Both the position numbers and the translations under genes were made by a program. A DNA stretch of 48,530 bases, from assembly GCA_903926205.1 (NCBI GenBank), contig CAIYID010000006.1, forward strand, positions 1 to 48,530. Direction: 5' to 3'. How positions within the stretch are numbered: the stretch's first letter is position 1; every line of letters starts with the position of its first letter. Under the pieces are notes generated by a model that saw only the letters and a list, made by a program, of their open reading frames with translations, had not been told where the DNA came from and ran no database searches. This stretch comes from an uncultured Bdellovibrionales bacterium. GTDB lineage: Bacteria > Bdellovibrionota > Bdellovibrionia > Bdellovibrionales > Bdellovibrionaceae. This document shows, piece by piece, positions 39,959-48,375 of the stretch.

Positions 39959-41224
39959 TTAGTGCTTCTTTTTCTCTTTTTTAGGAACTTCTGAATTCTC
40001 TGCGGAAGCTTTTTCGGTGTTGGTTGAGGTACCTCTTAAGAGGAGGGCGGTCTCTGCTTTTATTTTTTCTGTTTCTAACTTCATTTTTTCTGTTTCGAGT
40101 TGAGTCAGCAAGGTTTCCTTGGTTGTTTTTGTATTCTCTGCGTTCTTTTTTGATTTTTCATTTTGTTGTTTAAGTTTTTCTTGCTCAGAACGAAGCTTTT
40201 CGATCTCTGCTTCAATTTTTCTATTTTCCAATTCCATTCTTTGCATTTCGGTTTCTGAATCAACAACGGATTTTTTAAGTTTGGCATTCTCTGCATTGAC
40301 CAAGGCCACATCGCGAGCGGCTTCGGCTCTTTTCTTTTCAAACTCAGCATGAGTTCTTGTCGCTTTTTCGCGACTCTGGGACTCATACTTTTTTAGTTCT
40401 TCGAGTTTTTTCTTTTCTTGTTCCACAGAGTTTAGAACTTCTTTAAAACCAGCCTCAGCCTTTTTTGCTTCATCAAGAAGTCTTTCCGTTTCCTTCACTG
40501 AGGCCTCTTGTTGCGCCTTAATTTTCCCCGTTTCGCTTTCAGCTCGGGATCTTTCTGCTTCGGCTTTCATTTTTTCTGCTTTATATTTTTGGCCAGCAGC
40601 GTTTGCAAGAAGAACGTCGCGTTGAGCGATAGCTTTGGTTTTTTCTAAGAGAACCTGAGCTTCCTTTTCTTTTTCTTTTGCAGCGTCAGACTCTCTGCGA
40701 GCTGTTTCCATTTCAACTTGAACAGCTTTGGCTTTTTTCTGCTCTTCATCGCCTAGAGCTTGGAGGACTTTTAGTTGCTCATCGGATTTCTTTTTCCGTT
40801 CAATGGCTTCTTCTGTCGCTTTTTTTGAAGCTTGGATTTTCTCTTTGGTTGCTTCTATTTGTTTTTGCAACAAAGCACCGCGCTCATCAGCAGCTTTTTT
40901 TTGTCGATCAAGATCTTCAGCGTCTTTTTTAAATTTTAGTGAATCTTGCTCAGCCAAAGTGGCTTCGTGCTTCGCCCTTTCTTCAGCCAGTTTTGCTTTG
41001 CTGATGGAGGACTCGGCTTCATTTTTTGCCGATTCTTTTTTTCGTTTTTGCTCGTCCGCGAGCTTTCTAGCTTCTTTGGCATCAGCGGCGGCTGATTCCG
41101 CATCAGCTTGGGATTCTTCAACCTCCACAGTTTTGTCCGCCTGAGCTGCACGAGCAGACAAGACGGGCGCTACATTAAGAGCCAGAGTTAGTGATAAAAA
41201 TGTTATTATTGCTTTCGGTTGCAT
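39959..41224 (-). CDS. Periplasmic long coiled-coil protein
   Basis: After a signal peptide (ending about ARAAQA) nearly all of the 421 residues form a continuous Lys/Glu/Ala-rich helix with heptad-like spacing, with no Cys, almost no aromatic residues and no Pro until the end. The tail ends PKKEKKKH. Length in a fully helical form would be several tens of nanometres, enough to span the periplasm. A GGGGGAG site lies 2-4 nt before the ATG. The family is unknown; similar low-complexity proteins are hard to align because of composition. It may be structural or a tether. The gene is flanked by MscS (convergent) and a PAP2 gene. Confidence 0.75.
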   Translation of the reverse strand: MQPKAIITFLSLTLALNVAPVLSARAAQADKTVEVEESQADAESAAADAKEARKLADEQKRKKESAKNEAESSISKAKLAEERAKHEATLAEQDSLKFKKDAEDLDRQKKAADERGALLQKQIEATKEKIQASKKATEEAIERKKKSDEQLKVLQALGDEEQKKAKAVQVEMETARRESDAAKEKEKEAQVLLEKTKAIAQRDVLLANAAGQKYKAEKMKAEAERSRAESETGKIKAQQEASVKETERLLDEAKKAEAGFKEVLNSVEQEKKKLEELKKYESQSREKATRTHAEFEKKRAEAARDVALVNAENAKLKKSVVDSETEMQRMELENRKIEAEIEKLRSEQEKLKQQNEKSKKNAENTKTTKETLLTQLETEKMKLETEKIKAETALLLRGTSTNTEKASAENSEVPKKEKKKH

Positions 41225-41349
41225 CGCTCCCCCAAATTTTAATTCTTTTCGAAAAGTTCAACTTGTATATTATAGCGGACCTCAGGGAAAAAAACAAAAC
41301 GCACAGAAGTTAGACCTTTTATTTATCATTCAGAGTCTCGACGAAGGTC

Positions 41350-42003
41350 CTAACGCTTTAAAGCATTTAAAGGCTGCGGAACAGGTGTTTTTCTAGAAAA
41401 CAGGTAGAAGCTCAGTTGAGTCCCATAGATGCCAAGGAGAGCTCCTCCAATAACATCGCTCACGAAATGTTGAAGGGCCATCACTCGAGTGAAGGCCAGA
41501 AGTCCTGCGGTCAACCAAATCCATTTTGATTTTTGTGGCCAGAGGCTAACAAAAAGACTCGCAACGCAAAAAAGGGTTTGAGTGTGTCCTGATGCAAAAC
41601 TTTGAAAATCCCAATTAAAGTTGAACGGGTGAAAGATCAGAGCTTCGCGAGTGATAGAGACATGAGGTCTTTGTCGTCCAAAGATAATTTTTGTCAGCTG
41701 CAGAAAAAAACCAGAAACTATCAGTGCCGCAAAAAAATGAAGACTCCAGTTCTTAATATTACTGGCGCGTTCTCTACTAATAGATTGAGGACGGTATTTG
41801 AGGATTAACTGGCTACCGAAGTAAACAAAGAGGGAGAGTCCAAACCACTGTTCGCCCTTGCCAATATCAGTAATTTCTAGAGCAAAGAGGCGCCAACTGT
41901 TGCGCGCGGGTTCGTCGAACCATAAAGAAATTGGCTGATCAATGGTGAAGGCAAAAATCGCAGCTATAATAAGGAAAGCCCCAGGAATGGCCAGTTTTTT
42001 CAT
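41350..42003 (-). CDS. PAP2 family membrane phosphatase
   Basis: The 217-residue protein has about six helices and all three PAP2 motifs: K-x6-RP in KIIFGRQRP, SFASGHTQ (with the proton-donating His) and TRVMALQHFVSD with the nucleophile His and its Asp partner. It resembles lipid phosphate phosphatases of the undecaprenyl pyrophosphate or phosphatidylglycerophosphate type. Unlike the PAP2 protein at 28489-29766 it keeps the usual Ser of SGH and has no extra domain. The exact substrate is not readable. It is divergent from the Asn/Gly-rich lipoprotein. Confidence 0.88.
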   Translation of the reverse strand: MKKLAIPGAFLIIAAIFAFTIDQPISLWFDEPARNSWRLFALEITDIGKGEQWFGLSLFVYFGSQLILKYRPQSISRERASNIKNWSLHFFAALIVSGFFLQLTKIIFGRQRPHVSITREALIFHPFNFNWDFQSFASGHTQTLFCVASLFVSLWPQKSKWIWLTAGLLAFTRVMALQHFVSDVIGGALLGIYGTQLSFYLFSRKTPVPQPLNALKR

Positions 42004-42038
42004 TTTGATTTCACATATTCCCCAGAAACGTCACTCCT

Positions 42039-42053
42039 GTCAAAAACTTTGAC
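42039..42053. promoter_or_regulatory. Inverted repeat GTCAAA-AAC-TTTGAC
   Basis: A perfect 6+3+6 inverted repeat lies in the divergent gap between the PAP2 gene and the lipoprotein gene, about 100 nt before the lipoprotein start. It could be an operator. The half-site CTGTCAAAA also begins the 13-nt repeats at 48107-48143. Confidence 0.3.
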
Positions 42054-42156
42054 GGGCACAAAAGCGAGGAAAGATTCCACTCTAACTCCTATTGATTCTC
42101 AAACTGGCATGAACTGTGCTCCGTATCGAGTGTTCCTTTCAATTTTTGGAGGTTTT

Positions 42157-42654
42157 ATGAAAAAATTAGTATTGGCGGTTGCCTCGTTTATTAGTTTATC
42201 GGCGGTGATTGTCGCTTGTCAAAATAGTGGAGGCGGAGGCTCTAGTTCAGCAGTAGCTACTCCCACGTCTTGTGGAAACACAGCTGGATACTTAACGACA
42301 TCCCAAGGTTGTTTGCCTTCATGTGGTGGAAGCACGACAATGGTGACTTACAATAACCAATGCGTTTTGGCCACTTCAGTTCCAACTTGTGCAACAACGA
42401 ATACAGGCTATTCGAATGGCTACAACAATGGCTACAACAATGGTAACAACGGAAGTTATTGCAACACAAATTCATATTCGAATGGTTGGAGTAACGGCTG
42501 GAACAATAATAATACATGGAGCAATAGCTGGAATAACGGCTATCCTCAATATTATACTTATCCAGTTTACAGTTATCCTATGTACCGGCAGCCTTTGGTT
42601 CCTGGATTTATGGGCGGTGGTACAGGTTTTCAAGCTGGCGTTTGGCTTAATTAA
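42157..42654 (+). CDS. Asn/Gly/Tyr/Trp-rich lipoprotein
   Basis: GGAGG four nt before the ATG at 42157 sets the start; a longer in-frame ATG at 42049 lacks support. The signal ends in a lipobox VIVAC with Cys21, followed by QNSGGGG, so the product is a lipoprotein, and the +2 Gln fits outer-membrane sorting. Residues about 25-100 include several Cys. Then come short repeats SNGYNNGYNNGNNG and SNGWSNGWNNNN, and a Tyr/Pro-rich part ending GFQAGVWLN. The composition resembles surface or matrix-associated low-complexity proteins. No family recognised. Its stop interlocks with the glycosyltransferase stop. Confidence 0.8.
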   Translation: MKKLVLAVASFISLSAVIVACQNSGGGGSSSAVATPTSCGNTAGYLTTSQGCLPSCGGSTTMVTYNNQCVLATSVPTCATTNTGYSNGYNNGYNNGNNGSYCNTNSYSNGWSNGWNNNNTWSNSWNNGYPQYYTYPVYSYPMYRQPLVPGFMGGGTGFQAGVWLN

Positions 42655-43802
42655 TAAAATTCCAAAATAATTTGATGGTAATCATGATGGCTGTGAACGT
42701 AAGTGACACAGCCATTTTTCTTTTTTAAAATCTCATCAGGATGTTGAAGAAGGAACTCTAATTTTTCACGAAGCGGTTCCACCGTTTTTGGTGGTACCAA
42801 CCAACCGCGCTCTTCTTGTTTCCCAATGAGATCTGGAGTGCCACCATCATTGGTTGAAAGCACGGGAACGCCTAAAGAAAAAGCATGAATAATCAAGAGC
42901 GAATAAGTCTCTTGATAGCTGGGCATGACTAAGACGTCCAAGCAGGAGAGCAAAGAACGAAAATCTTTCTGATAACCCAATTCAGTGATTCGCTCTGAAA
43001 AACCTGATTCATGAATGAGGGTCTTCAATTCGTCTTGATAGGTTAAAGAATCTTTTTCATTGCGAGTGGGCTCTCCAACCACAAGCAAATGCAGTTGCGG
43101 ATATTTTTTTAATAGAGGAATGGCCGCCAATAGAAATTCTTTAACTCCTTTTTGACGATCAATGCGACCCAAAAAACCAGCATAAAATTTTCCAGAAGCT
43201 AGTCCCCATTTTGAAAAATCTTTTTTTACGGTTTCACTGGAGTTAGAGGCTTCACCGAGGTTGGCGGTTTCACCGAGGTCAAGCCCGTAGGGAACGATTT
43301 TGAGCTGGGATTCTTTGACCGGAAGATTTTTTAAATAACTTTGCTTGGCACATTCTCCTGCGGCGAAAATTTGATCCAGTTGTCCATAAGCCCAGCGATG
43401 AAAAATATCTTTTTTGCGATAATCGATGAACATATGAGGATGATAAAGCACCTTCAGTTCGCGGCAAAAAAGCTTAATTCCCGCAAAGGTCATCACTCCT
43501 CCAGACCAGTGAATTTGCAAATGAGTGAAGTTCTCGCGGCGAATAGAATGAGCCAGACTTGGTAGTTTCCCTAAAAACCGACGAAGGGGAACGGGATCGA
43601 CCAAGACTTTAAGCCCACGTTTCAGCGCTTCTTGATGAATGGGAGATCCTTCTTTGCACCAAATAGTAACGTCTAACCCGGCTTGTTTTTGCCAGTCGGC
43701 GAGTTGAACCATATAAATTTCTGCGCCACCCCAAGAATCATTGGGAAACACATGGGCTAGTCGAATTGTGGAAAGTTGATTAGGGGTAATAATTGCCTCC
43801 AA
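42651..43802 (-). CDS. GT4-type (GT-B) glycosyltransferase
   Basis: The N-terminal half has SWGGAEIYMVQLADWQ, the acceptor-side glycine loop; the C-terminal half has FLGRIDRQKGV and PSYQETYSLLIIHAFSLGVP, the donor-binding region of glycogen-synthase-like GT4 enzymes. These transfer sugar from an NDP-sugar to lipid or polysaccharide. In the usual E-x7-E motif the second Glu is His here (E-x7-H). Residues near 185-195 repeat GETANLGEASN-like units. The start is unclear: TTG at 43802 is the longest, yet GGAGG lies inside the frame just downstream, with ATT codons at its ideal distance. Only 27 nt separate it from the divergent leuS. Confidence 0.82.
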   Translation of the reverse strand: MEAIITPNQLSTIRLAHVFPNDSWGGAEIYMVQLADWQKQAGLDVTIWCKEGSPIHQEALKRGLKVLVDPVPLRRFLGKLPSLAHSIRRENFTHLQIHWSGGVMTFAGIKLFCRELKVLYHPHMFIDYRKKDIFHRWAYGQLDQIFAAGECAKQSYLKNLPVKESQLKIVPYGLDLGETANLGEASNSSETVKKDFSKWGLASGKFYAGFLGRIDRQKGVKEFLLAAIPLLKKYPQLHLLVVGEPTRNEKDSLTYQDELKTLIHESGFSERITELGYQKDFRSLLSCLDVLVMPSYQETYSLLIIHAFSLGVPVLSTNDGGTPDLIGKQEERGWLVPPKTVEPLREKLEFLLQHPDEILKKKNGCVTYVHSHHDYHQIILEFY

Positions 43803-43829
43803 TTCCGCACTATGCTAGTTTTTTTGCTT

Positions 43830-46385
43830 ATGAGCAAATATGAACCGCGAAAAATTGAAGCAAAGTGGCAATCCCTATGGGAAAAAAACAAAACCTATCG
43901 TTGTCCCAATCCTGGGGATGCTGATTTCGATTCTAAGAAAAAATCTTACTATGTCTTGGATATGTTTCCTTATCCGTCGGGCTCAGGTCTGCATGTTGGG
44001 CATGCGAGTGGTTATATCGGGACGGATATAGTCGCTCGGAAAAAAAGAATGGAAGGCTGCAATGTTTTGCATCCCATGGGTTGGGATGCTTTTGGTCTAC
44101 CTGCAGAGCAGTATGCGATTCAAACCAATCAACATCCACGCAAAACCACGGACATCAATACTGAAAATTTTCGTCGACAGTTGAAGTTGATTGGTTTGTC
44201 TTATGATTGGTCTCGTGAAGTCGACACTTCTGATCCCAAATATTACCAGTGGACTCAGTGGATTTTTTTACAACTTTATAAAAAAGGTTTAGTTTACCGC
44301 AAAGAAATGCCGGTGTGGTGGTGTGAGGAATTAAAAACCGTTTTGGCTAATGAAGAGGTTATCAACGGACGATCTGAACGTGGAAATTATATTTGTGAAC
44401 GACGCCCTCTCACTCAGTGGGTTTTTCGGATCACAGAATATGCCGACAAACTACTCGCGGGTTTAAAAGATTTAGATTGGCCAGACAGTGTTAAAAAAAT
44501 GCAAGAGGACTGGATAGGTAAGTCCTTAGGAGCAGAAATTGATTTTGCTTTGGCGGACGCGGGACTCTCGGAAAAAATCACCGTCTTTTCCACTCGCCCC
44601 GACACGCTTTTTGGCGTGGTGGCCGTGGTGCTAGCCCCGGAACATCCTCTGGTTCAAAAAATCACACCCAAGTCTCATCAAGCGAAAGTGGAAGCCTTTC
44701 TTGCTGAGATGAAATCTCGTTCGGAACGGGATCGCAAGGCTGAAGCTGATGATTTTTCGGCCTGTGAGACCGGCGCTTTTTGTATCCACCCATTGACGGG
44801 TGAAAAAGTACCAATTTATTTAGCGAGTTATGTTTTGGCGGACTATGGCTCAGGAGCCGTGATGGCAGTTCCAAGTCACGATGAAAGAGATTTTCTCTTA
44901 GCGAAGAAAACGGGCCTGCCTTTGAAAAAAGTGATCATTCCCGTTGCAGGAGGGTCTGTCGCCGAAGCTTCTCAAGACTGTTTCACGAAAGATGGCGTGT
45001 TGATGAGCTCTGATGAATTTACGGGACAAGATTCCGCGACGGCCAGAGCAAATATTACCAATACAATCGAGAAGAAAAATCACGGGCGCGCTAAAATTAC
45101 ATATAAGATTCGCGACTGGATTTTTTCTCGGCAAAGATATTGGGGCGAACCTTTTCCTTTGCTTTTGGATGAAGCTGGAAAGGTACAAGCCATGGATGAA
45201 TCCGAATTGCCGGTGGAGCTGCCGCACATGGAGGATTTCAAGCCGAGCACGGATGGATCCTCGCCTTTAGCTAGAGATAAAAACTGGGTTCATATTCAGA
45301 AAAATGGTAAAAATTATTTCCGAGTCACTGACACCATGCCTGGTTGGGCGGGGAGTTGCTGGTATTATCTGCGTTTTATGGATCCAGGTAACAAAATAAA
45401 ACCGTTTAGCTCTGAGGCCATGAATTATTGGCGTCAAGTCGATTTGTATGTCGGTGGAGCTTCGCATGCGGTGATGCATTTGCTGTATGCAAGATTTTGG
45501 CATCGAGCTCTTTTTGACTTAGGCTTAGTTTCAGATCCTGAACCTTTCAAGAGATTATTTAATCAAGGAATGGTGACCGCGTTTGCTTTTAAAGATAGCA
45601 CAGGACGCTTGGTTCCCAGTGACGAAGTGACAGCGAAGGAAAATGCTTTTTATCGTTTGAGTAATGGTGAAAAAGTTGAGCGCTTTATCACAAAAATGGC
45701 GAAGAGTTTGCGCAATGTTGTGAACCCGGATGACGTGATTGCAGAAAAAGGCTGTGATGCTTTTCGTTTGTACTCCATGTTCATGGGGCCTTTGGATTTA
45801 GATAAACCCTGGGCGACGGAGGGGATCACTGGTTGTGAAAAATTCCTGCGTAAGTTTTGGATTTATTTAGTGGGAGAAGATGACTCACTGAAAATAAGTT
45901 CAACTTCAGGCCCAGAGAATGAGAAGATTTGGAAAGCTTTACACAAAGCTTTAAAACGCATTGATGATTCTTTTACGAATTTCAATTTCAACACAGCCGT
46001 GGCCGCGATGATGGAGTCTCTTAATGATCTTCATGAGATCAAAGCGACGATGACTAAAGAACAAGTGGAAATGTATGTAAAAATGCTTTCCCCTTTGGCT
46101 CCTCATGTTTGCGCCGAACTTTGGGAAAAATTAGGGCATAAAGAATCTATTGATTATTCGAGTTGGCCTCAGTTGGAAGATAAATATCTCAAGGATTCGG
46201 ACTTCGAATTGGTTTTGCAAGTGAATGGAAAGATTCGCAAACGCGTGCAAGTGGCCGTAGATATTTCAGAGCCTGATGTTCTGAATTTGGCGGAAAAAGA
46301 ATTATCCGATATGTTGGCAGGCAAAGACGTAGTTAAGAAGATTTACGTCAAACAAAAGCTCGTAAATATCGTGATTAAGGCTTAA
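43830..46385 (+). CDS. leuS: Leucyl-tRNA synthetase
   Basis: An 851-residue class Ia synthetase that charges tRNA-Leu. It shows the HIGH region PYPSGSGLHVGHASGY near residues 48-63, the MGWDAFGLPAEQYA segment, a CP1 editing domain with STRPDTLFGV, the RDWIFSRQRYWGEP segment, and a KMSKS-equivalent KMAKS (622-626) followed by LRNVVNPDDV. The Ser-to-Ala change in KMSKS is noteworthy but the lysines are kept. A C-terminal anticodon-binding domain and a last beta unit (VLQVNGKIR) complete it. The ATG at 43830 is chosen because homologues begin close to this Met; an earlier in-frame ATG at 43776 would overlap the divergent gene. Confidence 0.95.
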   Translation: MSKYEPRKIEAKWQSLWEKNKTYRCPNPGDADFDSKKKSYYVLDMFPYPSGSGLHVGHASGYIGTDIVARKKRMEGCNVLHPMGWDAFGLPAEQYAIQTNQHPRKTTDINTENFRRQLKLIGLSYDWSREVDTSDPKYYQWTQWIFLQLYKKGLVYRKEMPVWWCEELKTVLANEEVINGRSERGNYICERRPLTQWVFRITEYADKLLAGLKDLDWPDSVKKMQEDWIGKSLGAEIDFALADAGLSEKITVFSTRPDTLFGVVAVVLAPEHPLVQKITPKSHQAKVEAFLAEMKSRSERDRKAEADDFSACETGAFCIHPLTGEKVPIYLASYVLADYGSGAVMAVPSHDERDFLLAKKTGLPLKKVIIPVAGGSVAEASQDCFTKDGVLMSSDEFTGQDSATARANITNTIEKKNHGRAKITYKIRDWIFSRQRYWGEPFPLLLDEAGKVQAMDESELPVELPHMEDFKPSTDGSSPLARDKNWVHIQKNGKNYFRVTDTMPGWAGSCWYYLRFMDPGNKIKPFSSEAMNYWRQVDLYVGGASHAVMHLLYARFWHRALFDLGLVSDPEPFKRLFNQGMVTAFAFKDSTGRLVPSDEVTAKENAFYRLSNGEKVERFITKMAKSLRNVVNPDDVIAEKGCDAFRLYSMFMGPLDLDKPWATEGITGCEKFLRKFWIYLVGEDDSLKISSTSGPENEKIWKALHKALKRIDDSFTNFNFNTAVAAMMESLNDLHEIKATMTKEQVEMYVKMLSPLAPHVCAELWEKLGHKESIDYSSWPQLEDKYLKDSDFELVLQVNGKIRKRVQVAVDISEPDVLNLAEKELSDMLAGKDVVKKIYVKQKLVNIVIKA

Positions 46386-46600
46386 CGAAGACTTTATCTC
46401 ATTGAGCGATTTTCCCAAGGGTGTCTCTCGTGTTTTTCTCAGTAATCAATGAGTTAGAGGTCTCATTTTCACTGGACTTTCCTCGGGCTTGTCTTATTTT
46501 GGTCTGATATTATTCTTTAGTTCAATTTATGGGCAGCCGATAAGTTTCATACAGAAGAATCACTAGTTGAAGACCTAATGTGGCTTGGTGAGGGAAAAGA

Positions 46601-46975
46601 ATGAAACAGAATATCTTGGTGATTGATGATGAAGTTGATATCGCGGAGCTCGTGGCGGAGCATTTAGAGGCCCATTATAGCGTTATAACTGCAACATCGA
46701 TGAAAGATGCTTGTGAGAAAATATCCAAAAATAAGTTTGATTTGATCGTCACGGATCTACATCTTCCTGACTGCCGCGGTGAAAGCAGTGTGAGCCTGCT
46801 AAGGCAGACTCAATTTGCTGAGCCAATACTATTGGTGACAGGTGAAGACGAGTATGATCCGTGTGTCATAAAAGCCTTGGCTGATGGAGCTCAAGGCTTG
46901 ATAAAAAAGCCTTTCAATCTGGATTCAGTAGAAGCCAGCATCTTTCAAACTCTTCAAGTTAAAAGAGCTGGCTAA
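46601..46975 (+). CDS. Single-domain response regulator
   Basis: A lone receiver domain (124 residues) of the CheY type. Key residues are the acidic pair D9-D10, the phosphoacceptor D52 (VTDLHLP), T80 (LVTGED) and K103 (KKPF). There is no output domain, so it must act by protein contact or relay phosphate. No histidine kinase is nearby in this window. The 215-nt region before it (46386-46600) has no other gene. A GGTGAGGG site lies upstream of the ATG. Confidence 0.9.
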   Translation: MKQNILVIDDEVDIAELVAEHLEAHYSVITATSMKDACEKISKNKFDLIVTDLHLPDCRGESSVSLLRQTQFAEPILLVTGEDEYDPCVIKALADGAQGLIKKPFNLDSVEASIFQTLQVKRAG

Positions 46976-46981
46976 TTCATA

Positions 46982-47302
46982 TTATTTTTTACAAATTCCA
47001 GCGTCGCAATCACAAGGAACTTCTTTTTGGGAGGGGCCTTTTTCACCGCAAACTTGTTTGACCAAGGTTTTTTTGTCTTTGCAGCGATCAAAGTCAGTCA
47101 TGACTGATTTTACGCAGGTGGTGGTTTTGGAAGAGTCCTCGATGCAGGTTTTATCAATAACTGTGTAAAAGATCTTGCCTCGTACTTTTTTTTCGTTAGT
47201 TTCCTTGGCGGGAATTTCGTTGCAATCCACAGAGGCTTTTTCTGCCCACGCTGGTGAATGAAAAACGAGCAAAGCTATAAATAAGAGGATATCTTTTTTC
47301 AT
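46982..47302 (-). CDS. Small Cys-rich secreted protein (106 aa)
   Basis: The start at 47302 has AGGAAA upstream and overlaps the stop of the preceding gene as ATGA; a longer frame to 47326 is less likely. A clear signal peptide (to PAWA) is followed by about 86 residues with eight Cys, several Lys and the tail PCDCDAGICKK. Paired Cys suggest four disulphides. No family recognised. It is the second gene of a two-gene unit with another Cys-rich secreted protein, and the two may be partners. Confidence 0.75.
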   Translation of the reverse strand: MKKDILLFIALLVFHSPAWAEKASVDCNEIPAKETNEKKVRGKIFYTVIDKTCIEDSSKTTTCVKSVMTDFDRCKDKKTLVKQVCGEKGPSQKEVPCDCDAGICKK

Positions 47303-48027
47303 TTTGATTTTCCTGAACAAGTCCATTGGTGGTCAACAATAATTGAGGCCGAAAACTCTTTATCATCAGTGATGGAAACATAGGTTCCGTGCACCTCAAC
47401 ATGCCCTTCGCAACCACCGTCTTTCCTGGGGGTAGAAACTGCAATGTAATTGATGTTAAAGGAGCAATCATCGCCAGCGAGTTCATTCGCTTTTTCGCCA
47501 GCGGGATTTTTTTCCCGGATGAAGTGTTCGATCCATTTTTCATTTTCTTCATTAACCTCAACGCAATTCTTTTTCTTGAAAATTTCACTTGAAGGCACAA
47601 CTTCATTGTTTTGATCATCCTTAATAAGGACAGTCTTGCCAGTCAATAAGCATTTGTCTGGCTTCTTTACATTGAGGGGATAAACATGAACATCAAATTT
47701 GTTTTTATCCGATTGTTCACAGCCGTCTTTACATTTTTTTTCAGAGGCGGCCGCTTTGGCGTTGTCAAAAAGCTCATTTTTTTTATTAAGCGCGCCAATG
47801 CTTTTCCATCGACTGGTACTGATTGACACCTTGGGAATAGGCTTTTTTTCTTCTCCCTTGTCAACGCAGAGGTTATCGGCAATGTCACGGATATCAAAAA
47901 GATTACTTGTTTTTAGTCCCGCGAGATTTTCGTTTCCAATGCACTGAAGGTCTTCTGCCAAGGCAAGAGGTCTTACTAAGAACAACACTAAAAAATATAA
48001 AAACTTTTTCCAGAAATAAATTTTCAT
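47299..48027 (-). CDS. Cys-rich secreted protein (242 aa)
   Basis: A signal peptide (to about PLALA) precedes a soluble protein with nine Cys, many Lys/Glu/Asp and no recognised motif. Repeated KKC/DGC-type Cys suggest disulphides. The last part (GHVEVHGTYVSITDDKEFSAS, WTCSG) is beta-rich. The stop overlaps the next gene's start, so the pair is co-translated. The start at 48027 has no clear Shine-Dalgarno. Confidence 0.75.
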   Translation of the reverse strand: MKIYFWKKFLYFLVLFLVRPLALAEDLQCIGNENLAGLKTSNLFDIRDIADNLCVDKGEEKKPIPKVSISTSRWKSIGALNKKNELFDNAKAAASEKKCKDGCEQSDKNKFDVHVYPLNVKKPDKCLLTGKTVLIKDDQNNEVVPSSEIFKKKNCVEVNEENEKWIEHFIREKNPAGEKANELAGDDCSFNINYIAVSTPRKDGGCEGHVEVHGTYVSITDDKEFSASIIVDHQWTCSGKSK

Positions 48028-48106
48028 AAGATTTTGTCGGCTTAATACCTCAATTTCTTAATGAGATTTTGTTAGCTTTTTTGATGCGCATAAGACGCAT
48101 AGACTA

Positions 48107-48143
48107 CTGTCAAAAGCCCCTGCCAAAAGCACCTGTCAAAAGC
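48107..48143. repeat. Three tandem copies of CTGYCAAAAGC, period 13
   Basis: CTGTCAAAAGC (48107-48117), CTGCCAAAAGC (48120-48130) and CTGTCAAAAGC (48133-48143) recur every 13 nt, each followed by two unlike bases. The same CTGTCAAAA begins the inverted repeat at 42039. Function unknown; a repeated protein-binding site is possible. Confidence 0.7.
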
Positions 48144-48335
48144 TTAGTCACGGCACTTCGTCGAGTTTTTAGACAGGTATTTTTTCTCAGGGTAGAATTA
48201 AATGCCTGTGAGTTCGGCACACTTATCGCAATAGCACTCACCCGAAAGACCCACCGAAGACTTTGGGTTTTACTAGATAGAAATAAGAATATTAAACAAT
48301 AATTATTAACTAAGGGATACCGTTCCGAAGTTGTT

Positions 48336-48370
48336 GGGATTTTCAGAAATCTAAAAATTTAGAAAATCCC
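48336..48370. terminator. Hairpin near the right-edge coding remnant
   Basis: GGGATTTTC and GAAAATCCC (9 bp, perfect) enclose a 17-nt AT-rich loop, just beyond the TAG of the minus-strand partial frame at 48376. It may be its terminator, or part of a mobile-element end. The T-run typical of rho-independent termination is missing. Confidence 0.4.
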
Positions 48371-48375
48371 ATTTC

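Larger units (their letters stand above)
48028..48375. other. Intergenic region with short repeats and hairpins
   Basis: No convincing gene. A 77-codon plus-strand frame (48069-48302) has no motif or good start and is probably chance. The region holds a small inverted repeat ATGCG/CGCAT (48084-48100), three 13-nt tandem repeats (48107-48143) and a hairpin at 48336-48370. Confidence 0.5.

Noticed and set aside
40105-41151. Long alternative frames on both strands opposite the coiled-coil gene
   Set aside because: Lys/Glu/Ala codons rarely make stops in other frames, so these are composition shadows. The main frame has the signal peptide and heptad pattern.
46386-46600. Possible RNA gene between leuS and the response regulator
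   Set aside because: No tRNA-like cloverleaf, conserved hairpin or terminator was seen; it is most likely plain promoter DNA.
48069-48302. 77-codon plus-strand frame near the right edge
   Set aside because: It covers short repeats and small palindromes, has no motif and no good start signal.
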